A stretch of DNA of 64,000 bases from Gari tellinella (lineage: Eukaryota > Mollusca > Bivalvia > Cardiida > Psammobiidae), in the NCBI GenBank assembly GCA_922989275.2, contig OV277864.1, forward strand, positions 2,604,001 through 2,668,000, read 5' to 3'. The notes beneath the pieces were generated by a model. It ran no database searches. It worked only from the letters and a program-made list of their open reading frames with translations, and was not told the origin of the DNA. Shown here in pieces: positions 11,239 through 20,517 of the stretch (positions within the stretch are counted from its first letter, which is position 1; the number at the start of each line of letters is the position of its first letter). The translations under genes were made by a program, and so were the position numbers.

Positions 11239-11534
11239 GACCATCTCTTAAACACAATAGCATTTAAATATATTAAGATCTGGGTACAGTGGAGAAAACG
11301 TTATTCTTTCCCAATAAACGCGTTTACTCTAAAACTATTATTTCCTTTGCAAACAGTTTGGAGCCAGATCAGACGCCGGGTAACCCGGCGTCTGATCAGG
11401 CTCCAAACTGTTTGCCACCAAGAAAAACATGAAATATCAGAATTGTCCAAAAGTTGTTCTTTTCTACGTTTTAGCGCTTTGCGTTTGCGTACGTTTGCGT
11501 TTAAACGGGAAAGAATAACAGATTCTCCACTGTA
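11239..11534 (+). repeat. duplicated block, copy 1 (flank plus family A MITE)
   Basis: About 46 bp starting GACCATCTCTTAAACACAAT plus the adjoining MITE recur almost unchanged at 12018-12313, an offset of 779 bp. Confidence 0.88.
11285..11534 (+). mobile_element. family A MITE, complete, mixed ends
   Basis: Left end GAAAACGTTATTC but right end AACAGATTCTCC, so the two ends belong to the two terminal-repeat subtypes. Full hairpin at 11347-11417. Confidence 0.92.
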
Positions 11535-11826
11535 ACACACGCGAATTTATATACAATAACCATCTTTTCTTCAAGTACTACATGTAACGCGTTTTCGGGT
11601 AAGGAATACCGTATTCCTCTACTTACAGACAACCAAAAACATGCTTAGCGCAATCGTACATAAATTGGGGAAACAAACAGTAACAAGCAAGCAAATAAAC
11701 AATCAATGTCACCCAATGATTTAAGGGTATAACACATTTTGGTATACTGCCTAAAACATGAGATAGTCAGGACAGTCTTGCAATATACTGTCGCAATACG
11801 GTCTAATCATTTTAACAATATACTGT

Positions 11827-12010
11827 TTAATCCTTTCTCCGTTGTAAGCGATTTCAATCGACTTTGCAAACAGTTCAGATCCAGATCAACAATCGCGTAG
11901 TGCGGCGTCTGATTAGGATCCCAACTGTTCGACACTTGTAGTGGACTTTCGTCAGTCATACTGCCTTTAATCATATTGAGGCAGACGACAATATGGTAGC
12001 GAAGGGGTAA
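11827..12010 (-). mobile_element. family F MITE
   Basis: TTAATCCTTTCTCCG, hairpin from GCAAACAGTTCAGATCC to GATCCCAACTG, then GTCAGTCATACTGCC, GGCAGACGACAATATGG and GAAGGGGTAA. Confidence 0.7.
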
Positions 12011-12017
12011 ACTTCAC

Positions 12018-12313
12018 GACCATCTCTTAAACACAATAGCATTTAAATATATTAAGATCTGGGTACAGTGGAGAAAACGTTATTCTTTCCCAATAAACGC
12101 GTTTACGCTAAAACTATTATTTGACGTGCAAACAGTTTGGAGCCAGATCAGACGCCGGGTAACCCGGCGTCTGATCAGGCTCCAGACTGATTGCCACCAA
12201 GATAAACATGAAATATCAGAATTGTCCAAAAGTTGTTCTTTTCTACGTTTTAGCGCTATGCGTTTGCGTACGTTTGCGTTTAAACGGGAAAGAATAACAG
12301 GTTCTCCACTGTA
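12018..12313 (+). repeat. duplicated block, copy 2
   Basis: Same flank and MITE as 11239-11534; the identity starts at GACCATCTC and ends with the MITE at 12313, after which the two sites differ. Confidence 0.88.
12064..12313 (+). mobile_element. family A MITE, complete
   Basis: Nearly identical to the copy at 11285; right arm reads CAGACTGATTGCC. Ends GAAAACG (left) and AACAGGTTCTCC (right). Confidence 0.92.
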
Positions 12314-12347
12314 TTTGGCGACGAGAGGGTGAAATTTGATAGACCAA

Positions 12348-12696
12348 TACGTTCGTGTTTCTTGGATATTCGTACCTTAGAAGAATCATGTCCAATTTGT
12401 TGCCTCGTTATCCTGTGATTGCTATCCGTGGTCGCAGCAAAAGTCTTTATTGCTTTTTCTAAGCCGCGCGATATTTCATAATAAATGCCCCACGACTTTG
12501 ACTTACGTATGAGCTGCGTTGCGAGACAACTGATCGTCTGCCTTTGTAAAACGTGTAGACCCAGATAAGATGTTAAGATCAAAGCGCGGCGTCTTATCTG
12601 CGTTGTCCTTTTGACATTGACTCTGATGTACCAAACTGTTAATTCTAATTTGAACATATTAACACCCTCCCTGTCTTACGTCGAGTTCAATAGTTA
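12348..12696 (+). repeat. 349-bp local repeat, copy 1
   Basis: From TACGTTCGTGTTTCTTGG to GAGTTCAATAGTTA, repeated at 12943-13291 with scattered substitutions. Includes TTGCCTCGTTATCCTGTGAT and CTTTATTGCTTTTTC. No reading frame is conserved between the copies. Confidence 0.9.
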
Positions 12697-12944
12697 CAGT
12701 GGAGAATGTGTTATTCTTTCCCAATAAACGCGTTTACTCTAAAACTATTATTCGCAGTGCAAACAGTTTGGAGCCAGATCAGACGCCGGGTTACCCGGCG
12801 TCTGATCAGGCTCCAAACTGTTTGCCACCAAGATAAACATGAAATATCAGAATTGTCCAAAAGTTGTTCTTTTCTACGTTTTAGTGCTTTGCGTTTGCGT
12901 ACGTTTGCGTTTAAACGGGAAAGAATAACAGATTCTCCACTGTA
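12695..12944 (+). mobile_element. family A MITE at the junction of the two 349-bp repeats
   Basis: Complete, 250 bp; begins on the last TA of repeat copy 1 and ends on the first TA of copy 2. Terminal repeats GAATGTG / ACAGATTC. Confidence 0.92.
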
Positions 12945-13291
12945 CGTTCGTGTTTCTTAGATATTCGTACCCTCGAAGAATCATGTCCAATTTGTTGCCT
13001 CGTTATCCTGTGATTGCTATCCGTGGTCGCAGCAAAAGTCTTTATTGCTTTTTCTAAGCCACGCGATATTTCATAATAAATGCCCCCACGACTTCAACTT
13101 ACGTATGAGCTGCGTTGCGAGACAACTGATCGTCTGCCTTTGTAAAAAGTGTAGACCCAGATAAATCTTACGATCAAAGTGCGGAATATCAACAGGGTCG
13201 CCTTTTTGACATTGACTCTGATGTACCAGATTGTTTCTTCTGACTTTAACATATTAATCCCTTTACTTTCGTACGTCGAGTTCAATAGTTA
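12943..13291 (+). repeat. 349-bp local repeat, copy 2
   Basis: Partner of 12348-12696. A more diverged relative is at about 25900-26037, so the unit is part of a dispersed repeat. Confidence 0.9.
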
Positions 13292-13493
13292 TTTTCAAAC
13301 AACTTGTTAAGGATTTAAAGAAGATGGCGTTATGTCAGTGAGGGGATTGTGTTTTCTATGTGTAAAAACTCTGAGCAGTTATATTTACATTTCACAAATA
13401 AACAAATAACAGTAGGGTTAATGCGACATCTAATCATAAGCAATACTATTTGACACTCATTTCAATATTACTTCTTCATTTTCTTTATTTCTA

Positions 13494-13630
13494 AAGCCCT
13501 TCACTGCCTTACTTAGAGTGAAACAGTTTATTGCAAACAGTTTGACACTCATTTCAATAGTCAACACCTAGATTTCAAATTAAAGAAATATATTGTTTAA
13601 AATTGATGACGTCATGCCAGTGAAGGGTTT
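13494..13630 (-). mobile_element. family E MITE with collapsed hairpin
   Basis: AAGCCCTTCACTGCCTTAC to AATTGATGACGTCATGCCAG and TGAAGGGTTT; where the hairpin should be only one arm (GCAAACAGTTTGACACTC) remains. Confidence 0.72.
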
Positions 13631-13769
13631 ATGTCCAAATACCTAAAGTCTGTATTTTAGAAATTTATTAGAACAAACGACAATTGATTGAAGCACTATC
13701 ATGACGTCAAAGGAAATATGACGTTATCATGACTTCCATTTTCCGGATTTTTCCTAAGTATTCGGATTA

Positions 13770-13905
13770 TATCCTAGCAGATCGTAGCTTAAAACAGGCT
13801 GAAAGTAAAGCAGAATGCGCCTTAAGGCGCATTCTGCTTTACTTTCAACCTGTTTTAAGCAGTCATGTGGCTTCAAAACAAGAAACAAACTATGTGGTAA
13901 AGGTA
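13770..13905 (-). mobile_element. family D MITE, hairpin and one flank
   Basis: Arms CTTAAAACAGGCTGAAAG and CTTTCAACCTGTTTTAAG around apex GCGCCTTAAGGCGC (13788-13859). The outer left portion is missing. Confidence 0.78.
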
Positions 13906-14332
13906 CGATTAGTAAATTTGCGTCTGAAAAATTGAAAAATTAAAATCTTAGGATTTTTATGATCAACTTATGGCAGCCCTGGGTTAAATGTCCAACAGTA
14001 AGAGGGTTCTTGTGTTAATGGTGATTTGTTGTTCATGACCGCTAATTGCTCTAAACCCAACCTCTCCTTACAGATATGTTACTTAATCCGGAAGCTGTCA
14101 ATTCTGACATGTTCACTTTATTCTCAGACTAAAACACCAAGCTAGGAATAAAGTGTGTTCGAAACGACCGACTGGTGGTACAGCTCACTCTAAAACAATC
14201 GTTAAATCTGTAAAGTACAAGCTATAAAGTGTTTTGTATGACTGTAGCAAAAGAAGGAATGCATTTTGTCTGTCAAATACTGTTAAACCTAAGTGAAGGT
14301 GCCAGCCCTCTCATGATTTATTTTATATTTTA
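13906..14332. other. no confident feature
   Basis: Unrecognised AT-rich sequence. Confidence 0.4.
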
Positions 14333-14531
14333 ACCCATTGCCCCATAAATACGCCTATTTACGCGTTTAATTTATTCTTCCACCAAAGAAAAAAACTTCA
14401 AATTTTTACAGTCGTGAATATATAAGAAGAATTATTTTCTATATCCTAGCAGGCAGATTCTGCTTTACTTTCAACCTGCTTTACGTAGTCACTTTGTTTC
14501 AAAACTAGAAACAGGTATGGAGTAAAGGGTT
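14333..14531 (-). mobile_element. family D MITE with half of the hairpin deleted
   Basis: TTAACCCATTGCCCCATAAA, then ATATCCTAGCAGGCAG runs straight into ATTCTGCTTTACTTTCAACC; right end GGAGTAAAGGGTTCA. Confidence 0.75.
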
Positions 14532-14759
14532 CAGATCGGTAACCGTTTAACGCAAGACTTAAAAAAACTAAAAACTACTCTTGGAGCTTTCTCTCTTATT
14601 ATATATATTATACGTTTGGTCTGTTTAAGCTTTAACTTGTTTAAACCGGGAATGATTTCTTGCCAGTTATTGTTTAGAACTGATCTGTATATACATGTGC
14701 CAGTAACACTGTAATGTAAAGTTTGTTATTTACAGTAAACACGCATGTTTTGTGGTCTG

Positions 14760-15001
14760 TACAGTGGAGAAAACGTTATTCTTTCTCGTTTTAACGCAAA
14801 AGAAACGCAAACGCATCGCAATAAAATGTAGAAAAAGACAACTTATTGGCAATTCTGACTATTCGTGTTAATCTGAGTGGCAAACAGTTTGGAGCCTGAT
14901 TAGACACCGGGTTACACGGCGTCTGGTCAGGCTCAAAACTGTTTGAATGGGAATACTAGTTAACACGTTTATTTGGAGAGAATAACGTCTTCGCCACTGT
15001 A
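14760..15001 (-). mobile_element. family A MITE
   Basis: TACAGTGGAGAAAACGTTAT to CTTCGCCACTGTA; hairpin with several substitutions (GATTAGACACCGGGTTACAC). Confidence 0.85.
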
Positions 15002-15011
15002 CGATAGCTAC

Positions 15012-15237
15012 AGAGTAGAAAACGTTAATTTCCTTCTCGACAAACGCGTGTAAACAAACAATTATTTCCATTGCAAACAGTTTGGAGCCAGATCAGCCCG
15101 TCGTTTGATCAGGGTTAAAGCTGTTTGCCATTCAGATTTAAATGAATTGTAAGAAATTCCTAAAACATTGACAGTAAATTTTGCTATTTTACTGCAATAA
15201 ATGTTAAACGGGAACGACTCACGCCATCTCCATTGTA
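15012..15237 (+). mobile_element. family A MITE, apex deleted
   Basis: GTAGAAAACGTTAATTTC, GGAGCCAGATCAG then CCCGTCGTTTGATCAGGG; right end CATCTCCATTGTA. Lies 10 bp after the previous copy. Confidence 0.75.
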
Positions 15238-15349
15238 TTTGAATAAGTTGACGTTGGAACTATTGCAGCGTAATGTTTGACAAACGTAAGGCAAGATGTT
15301 CATAAAAAGTTTAGCTATCTGCCTTAACCATCCCATATATGGCACTTAG

Positions 15350-15416
15350 GCAAACAGTGTAGACTCTGATCAGACGCCTCATTATGCGGCGTCTGATCAG
15401 AGTCTACACTGTTTGC
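15350..15416. repeat. type G solo hairpin, near perfect
   Basis: GCAAACAGTGTAGACTCTGA to its reverse complement TCAGAGTCTACACTGTTTGC, apex GCCTCATTATGCGGC. No outer inverted ends. Confidence 0.88.
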
Positions 15417-15604
15417 TGATAGAAATGTTAATATAAAACAAAATGAAAACGAAAATTTTGACCAGGCATCTCTTTGATAAAAATGAACTAATCCAATATA
15501 TAATCATGGAATAATCCATTGGGCGCAAATGGGTTAATTTTTGTTTTGCAGTATGTGATCTTCCATATGTTGGAGTACTTATGAGTGTTCCATGAACTAC
15601 CGCT

Positions 15605-15760
15605 TGCCATATGTTGTATTGTACAAAAAAACCAATAAACAGAAATAACGGACCATTTGCGAAGGTTTATATCCTCGCCAGACGCATTACCAAACGAGTC
15701 TTCTAAGATGTCCGCGTGGTGGAAGATCTTTATGAAAACAATTTCCGTGATCAGGTCATC
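15605..15760 (+). repeat. dispersed repeat shared with about 31625-31760
   Basis: TTGTACAAAAA, CCAATAAACAG, CAATTTGC/CCATTTGC and CGCCAGACG(C)ATTAC recur in the same order at 31.6 kb. Boundaries approximate. Confidence 0.5.
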
Positions 15761-15912
15761 ACATTAAACATCAAGTTCTAATAAAGTTAGCTAATCAAAG
15801 TTGAAGAACACGGCGTTATACTTAATGGAACAATTTTGTCTGGCTCGGAATAGCAATTTGCTACAGTGGGATAGACGTTGAATAAACGAGGTTGTGCTGA
15901 ATTAATACTTCC

Positions 15913-16174
15913 TTAACCCATTTCCCCATAGCATGTTTCTAATTTTGAAAATATCTTACATGTACCACTTAAAGCAGGTTGAAAGTAAAGCTGAATGTGC
16001 CTTAAGGCACATTCTGCTTGACTTTCAATCTGCTTTAAGCTACCATCTGCTAGAATATAAAAAAAAATATTTCTTACCATAGATATTTACAACTGTATAA
16101 ATTGGAAATATTTTCTTCAGTGTAGAAATAAATTAAAGGTGTAAAAAGAGCGTATTTATGGGGTAATGTGTTAA
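15913..16174 (+). mobile_element. family D MITE, complete
   Basis: TTAACCCATTTCCCCATAGC to GGGGTAATGTGTTAA; hairpin apex GTGCCTTAAGGCAC. Abuts a family A relic at its right TTAA. Confidence 0.85.
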
Positions 16175-16338
16175 GTTTGCAGACAATTTGGAGTGAGATC
16201 AGACTCCAAGCAGTGTGTCACTAAAAATAAAAATAAATCGTCAGAATAGTCCATAACCTTTTATTATCTACATTTTATTGAATTATGTTTAAGTTTCGTT
16301 TCGTTTAAACGTGACAGAGTAACGTCGTTCCCATTGTA
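16175..16338 (+). mobile_element. family A MITE, right half
   Basis: GCAGACAATTTGGAGTGAGA, ATCAGACTCCAAGCAGTG (apex gone), TTTCGTTTCGTTTAAACG, TTCCCATTGTA. Confidence 0.7.
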
Positions 16339-16353
16339 CATTACATCAGCATA

Positions 16354-16778
16354 TACAGTGGAAAAGACGTTATTCTTTCGCGTTTCAAGGCAAACGAAAC
16401 GCATAGTTAATTGCAATGGCATTTAGAAAATGACAACTTGTTGTCATTCTGAACATTCATTCCAATATAAGTGGCAAACAGTTTGTACATGTAGCCAGAT
16501 CAGACGCCGGGTTAACCGGCGTCTGATATGGCTTCAAACTGTTATTATTATTATTATTATACCAGATTTATATAGCGCTCTTTTCACACAGGGGTTGTGC
16601 ATTCAAAAGCGCTTCACACGAACAAACATAAATGTACCTACAAAGCGAGAAAAGACGAAATAACTACAATTAGATCTGAAATAAAAAATGAATAAACATG
16701 GCGATCACATTGCACTGTAATTAAAAGTGTTGCTTAAGTTTACACGTTTATTGGGAAAAAAACGTCTTCTCCACTGTA
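16354..16778 (-). mobile_element. family A MITE split by an insertion
   Basis: Left end TACAGTGGAAAAGACG, hairpin at about 16470-16540, right end TCTTCTCCACTGTA. About 165 bp of foreign sequence sits after the hairpin. Confidence 0.82.
16541..16705. mobile_element. inserted short element with (ATT)n start
   Basis: Begins with TTATTATTATTATTAT, then ACCAGATTTATATAGCGCTC and CAAAAGCGCTTCACACG. The words resemble a dispersed marine-invertebrate retroelement end, on the minus strand with a microsatellite tail. Assignment from memory only. Confidence 0.5.
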
Positions 16779-16946
16779 CAAGGAAGTAGATTTGCCTTTT
16801 TATTAATTTTGCCCCAATTATATACCGCTAGGAATCAATTTGCCAGTGACTGCAGTCTTTATGAATTTGCTTAATAATTTGCGACAAGATATTTGAAGCC
16901 AGACAAGTACAATCTGATTGTAGACAACAGGGAAGTCTAACTTGGT

Positions 16947-17136
16947 TTACCCCATTTCACTGACACGACGTCGTGAATTCTAAACACTTTTCGTCTGCTT
17001 TTACTTCTTAAATTTACATTAAGGTATTTTGACGTAGGACATATTGAAATGAGTGCAAAATAGTTTGAATTTGATCAGGATTCAAACTGGTTGCTAAAAT
17101 TTACTATTCTCTAGGTAGGGCAATAAAGGGGCTAAA
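16947..17136 (+). mobile_element. family E MITE with collapsed hairpin
   Basis: TTACCCCATTTCACTG, CGTCTGCTTTTACTTC, ATTGAAATGAGTGC, then GAATTTGATCAGGATTC (only the inner tip of arms), right end AATAAAGGGGCTAA. Confidence 0.7.
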
Positions 17137-17504
17137 TCTCAATGTTTTACTATGTGTTATAGTAAAAATTCCAATGATGTACTTTCAATATTCATACAAT
17201 TATTCTGCATTGTGTATACATATCAACGTGTCAGTTAAGGGTATGGTTTTTCATCTTGTAATGACTTTAACAGTATTCTGAATATCTCATGAATTTGACT
17301 CACTTAAGCCTTCGAAAGAAAAATTCCAAATTCCCACATAGTCCAGTAATTACTATTTAAGATGTTTTTACAATATTACGCTAGAAAATGACAACCATGA
17401 CCTATCATGATCAGAGGACTTCTGTATGCATTCTTCACATGTGTATAAATAAGGAATACAATCGCCGCTAGAGTTGAACGTGTGGAAACGTTCAATGACT
17501 CCAA
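17137..17504. other. no confident feature
   Basis: Nothing recognised. Confidence 0.4.
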
Positions 17505-17648
17505 AATGCGCGTTTGCAAACAGTTCGGATCCTAGACGCTGCGTAACCTTGATTCAAATCCAAACTCTTTTAAACTCGCTCTTGTTTTAAATAACGTCAG
17601 TCATACTGCCTTAAATCTATTTTAGAAATGCTGTTGCAAACAACAATA
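17505..17648 (-). mobile_element. family F MITE fragment
   Basis: GCAAACAGTTCGGATCC, CAAATCCAAACTC, GTCAGTCATACTGCCTTAAA, CAAACAACAATA; runs directly into the TTAACCCC start of the next family E copy. Confidence 0.65.
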
Positions 17649-17861
17649 TTAACCCCTTCACTGCCAGGACGTCATCAAATTTAAACAATTGTCGTCTGCT
17701 TCTATTTCTAAAAACAATATTTAGGTATTTAGGCTTATGCAATATTGAAACGAGTGTCAAACAGTTTGGATCCTGATCAGACGCCGCGTTACGCGGCGTC
17801 TGATCAGGATCCAAACTGTTTGCAAATAATTACTATACTCGGGGTAAGGCAGTGAAGTGAT
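17649..17861 (+). mobile_element. family E MITE, near complete, perfect hairpin
   Basis: TTAACCCCTTCACTGCC, GACGTCATCAA, TTGTCGTCTGCTTC, hairpin at 17757-17823 with arms CAAACAGTTTGGATCCTGAT / ATCAGGATCCAAACTGTTTG and apex GCCGCGTTACGCGGC; right end GGGGTAAGGCAGTGAAG. Confidence 0.9.
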
Positions 17862-18100
17862 CAAAGCAGACGACAATATCATCTTCCGATAAATTTGCCG
17901 GTAAAATGGTTAAAGACGTTTAACACTATGCCATGCAGCTTCTTAGCATTAATTTAAAACGCAACATTTGATCGATTACTGATATGTTCCCATATAGTGT
18001 GGGAACGCTGCACTCGTGGCATTAAGTGCCGGAATCACACCAAACGAGCTTCATTGCGCTCGCTCTTACTAATTGGCTAACCTTTTAATCTGCCGAGATA

Positions 18101-18318
18101 TTAACCCTGTCACTGCCATGACGTAATTAATTTTAAACACTTGTCGCCTGCTTTTATTTCTCAAATTTAAATATTAGGTATTTAGACTTAAGAAATATTG
18201 AAATTACATGTTCTGTCAAACAGTTTTTATCCTGACCAGGCGCCGCGTAACGCAGGGGTCTGATCTGGATCCAAACTGTTTGCAAATAACTATTGTACAC
18301 GGGGTCAGGCAAGGGCAA
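18101..18318 (+). mobile_element. family E MITE
   Basis: TTAACCCTGTCACTGCCATG to CACGGGGTCAGGCAAGGG; hairpin drifted (CAGGCGCCGCGTAACGCAGG). Confidence 0.82.
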
Positions 18319-18640
18319 CTCTTATCATGTTATTTTTTCATCTGCCTAAAATCACGGTACCATATACTTCTTCAAATTAATTTTAATATGCACGTCTCTA
18401 TAACAAATGGCCTCATTCATTTAAATGACTGTCGGACACATACTCGATTTGGAGACTGATCAAGATCTAAAGTCATTGTTTTGTTCCCGTGGCAAGAATA
18501 CATGTATAACGGAACAGAGGTTATGGTTTACAACAAGAGTTGTTCGTTATATTTTGACTCACAGTTGACCCTTTGCCTGATACACGTAGTCGCGATTTCA
18601 CTGGAATTTGCAAACATATGAAATCTTAAGTACACATTAC

Positions 18641-18892
18641 TTAACCCTTTACCTGATAGCCTATTTCTAGTACATAAGATAGGTGACTACTTAAAACAGG
18701 TTGAAAGTAAAGCAGAATGCGCCTTAGGGCGCATTCTGCTTTACTTTCAGCCTGCTTTAAGCTATCATGTGCTATAATATAGAAACTATTCCCTATAATA
18801 CATATTCATTAATGATTAAATTGGAACTATTTTCTTCAGCGGATGAATAAATCATATCCGCTAAAAGGCGCTTCTATTGGGGAAAGGGTTAA
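18641..18892 (+). mobile_element. family D MITE, complete
   Basis: TTAACCCTTTACCTGATAGC to GGGGAAAGGGTTAA; apex GCGCCTTAGGGCGC, long conserved right flank (GGAACTATTTTCTTCAGCGG). Confidence 0.88.
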
Positions 18893-19106
18893 AGATGTCG
18901 TAAACAACAAAACGCAAATAACAACAAGATGGCAATTTTAAGGCAGACGATTCTGTAACAGGCGAAAAACTCAATATCAATATTTAGCTATTCTCTTAAT
19001 ACGAAGGGTTTCGATTAGAGCTCAATTTAGTGTCAATTTTGCCTTCCTGGTCCATCAATTGGATTAAGAATCTCACTGCGATAATGACCCTATATATGTA
19101 TAAGCC

Positions 19107-19322
19107 CTATAACACATTCGTTGTCGTAATGTCATCTGCTTTAAATTATCTTCTGTTCTGATTTCTTTTAAAGATAAGGGGTTCGATCATTTGGACTTCA
19201 GAAATTATTGTTTTTGATTCTGATCAGACGCTACATTACTCTTTAAGTGGTCTCTGATCAGCGTCCAGACTACATGTATTTTCAAATGCTTTTGGAGTCG
19301 GGCTTGTGAAAAGACGGATTAA
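19107..19322 (+). mobile_element. family E relic
   Basis: CATTCGTTGTCGTAATGTC, TTGGACTTCAGAAATTATTG, TCTGATCAGACGC and TCTGATCAGCGTCC; outer ends degraded. Confidence 0.5.
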
Positions 19323-19554
19323 CGACAACGCCTACCAAAGGGTGAATACCGGTATGCAAAAAATATTTTTAGATGTAGTAAACACATATAAAATACATTC
19401 TGTAAAATGGAATACGATTGCTGTTTATTGACAAAAAAGCTTCCAAAATAATTGTACTTGTATATTATAGTATTGAGTATGAAAATTAACTCAACAACTC
19501 TCAATGACGATATATCTGGAATTTTACTTTTCATGGTCAATTTATCGTGAGGGG

Positions 19555-19762
19555 TTTACTCCTTCACCGCCATATTGGCGTCTGTTTCAATATTGGTGCA
19601 ATATCGTTTAAAGTAACATCCAATTTAGCATTAGTGACGAAATTTCGAAACGTGTGTCAAACAGTTTGGTACCTGCTCAGTTTCCGCGTAAGGCGGCTTC
19701 TGATCAGGATCCAAATTGTTTTCAAACGCACCGTTTGAAGTCATTGACAGTGAAAAGACTAA
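19555..19762 (+). mobile_element. family F MITE
   Basis: TTTACTCCTTCACCGCCATA, GGCGTCTGTTTCAATATTGG, CAAACAGTTTGGTACC / GGATCCAAATTG arms, right end GACAGTGAAAAGACTAA. Very like the copy at 47939. Confidence 0.8.
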
Positions 19763-19794
19763 CGCTGCAACATCAGTTTTTACTATATTTCAGC

Positions 19795-20009
19795 TTAACC
19801 CTTTACCCAATAACCCGTTTATAACATTAAATATAGGTACTCACTTAAAGCAGGTTGAAACTTTCAGCCTGCTTTAAACTACCGTCTACTAGAATATATA
19901 AAATATTTGTTATGGTAATTTGTCATGAGGGTATAAACTGGAACTATTTTCTTCAGCGGAGAAATAAATTAAATACGCTAAAATTCGTTTCTATGAGGGA
20001 AAGGGTTAA
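19795..20009 (+). mobile_element. family D MITE, hairpin apex deleted
   Basis: TTAACCCTTTACCC to GAGGGAAAGGGTTAA. CTTAAAGCAGGTTGAAA is joined to CTTTCAGCCTGCTTTAAA with the inner stem lost. Confidence 0.85.
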
Positions 20010-20210
20010 ATGTTAACTGTGTCTTTTTAAAAGCGAACGACAGAAACCAAGTGATGGCAAGCGATACAATGGCAGAGGAGTTTTAATTTATGTGAAGCCT
20101 CAGTACAATGATATTTAAAGAAAATAATATACTTATCTGTTAGATATCGACATTTCATCTTCGTTTCGGCGATCGGTTGATTTAATTTACCTACTAACGC
20201 CTAGAGCCTA

Positions 20211-20463
20211 TTGACCCTTTCCCCCCATAGAAGCGCCTTTTAGCGAATATAATCTATACCTCCGCTGAAGAAAATAGTTCCAAGTTAATCAGTCATGAAT
20301 ATGTATTATATGGAATATTTTCTTTATTCTAACACATGATAGCTTAAAGCAGGCTGAAAGTAAAGCAGATTGCGCCTTAAGGCGCATTCTGCTTTACTTT
20401 CAACCTGCTTTAAGTATTCACATATCTTCAGTTCTAGAAATAGGCTATCAGGTAAAGAGTTAA
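20211..20463 (-). mobile_element. family D MITE, complete
   Basis: Left end TTGACCCTTTCCCCCCATAG, AAGCGCCTTTTAGCG; hairpin apex GCGCCTTAAGGCGC; right end GGTAAAGAGTTAA. Confidence 0.87.
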
Positions 20464-20471
20464 ATGGGACA

Positions 20472-20517
20472 ATGGCAAACAGTGTAAACACTGATAAGAC
20501 GCCGCATTATGAGGTGA
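20472..20517. repeat. type G hairpin, left arm only
   Basis: GGCAAACAGTGTAAACACTG, AAGACGCCGCATTATG and then no right arm. Confidence 0.6.

Noticed and set aside
12280..12657. 125-residue minus-strand open frame
   Set aside because: It crosses a MITE end and the 349-bp repeat; the second copy of the repeat does not keep the frame.
11285..15416. CRISPR-like array of palindromic repeats
   Set aside because: Spacing is irregular, units are 65-350 bp with transposon ends, and the genome is animal.
19319..19385. Candidate upstream receptor exon ending in LDV before GTAAAC
   Set aside because: The preceding residues do not fit the conserved nAChR N-terminal domain and the piece overlaps a family E relic and its edge.
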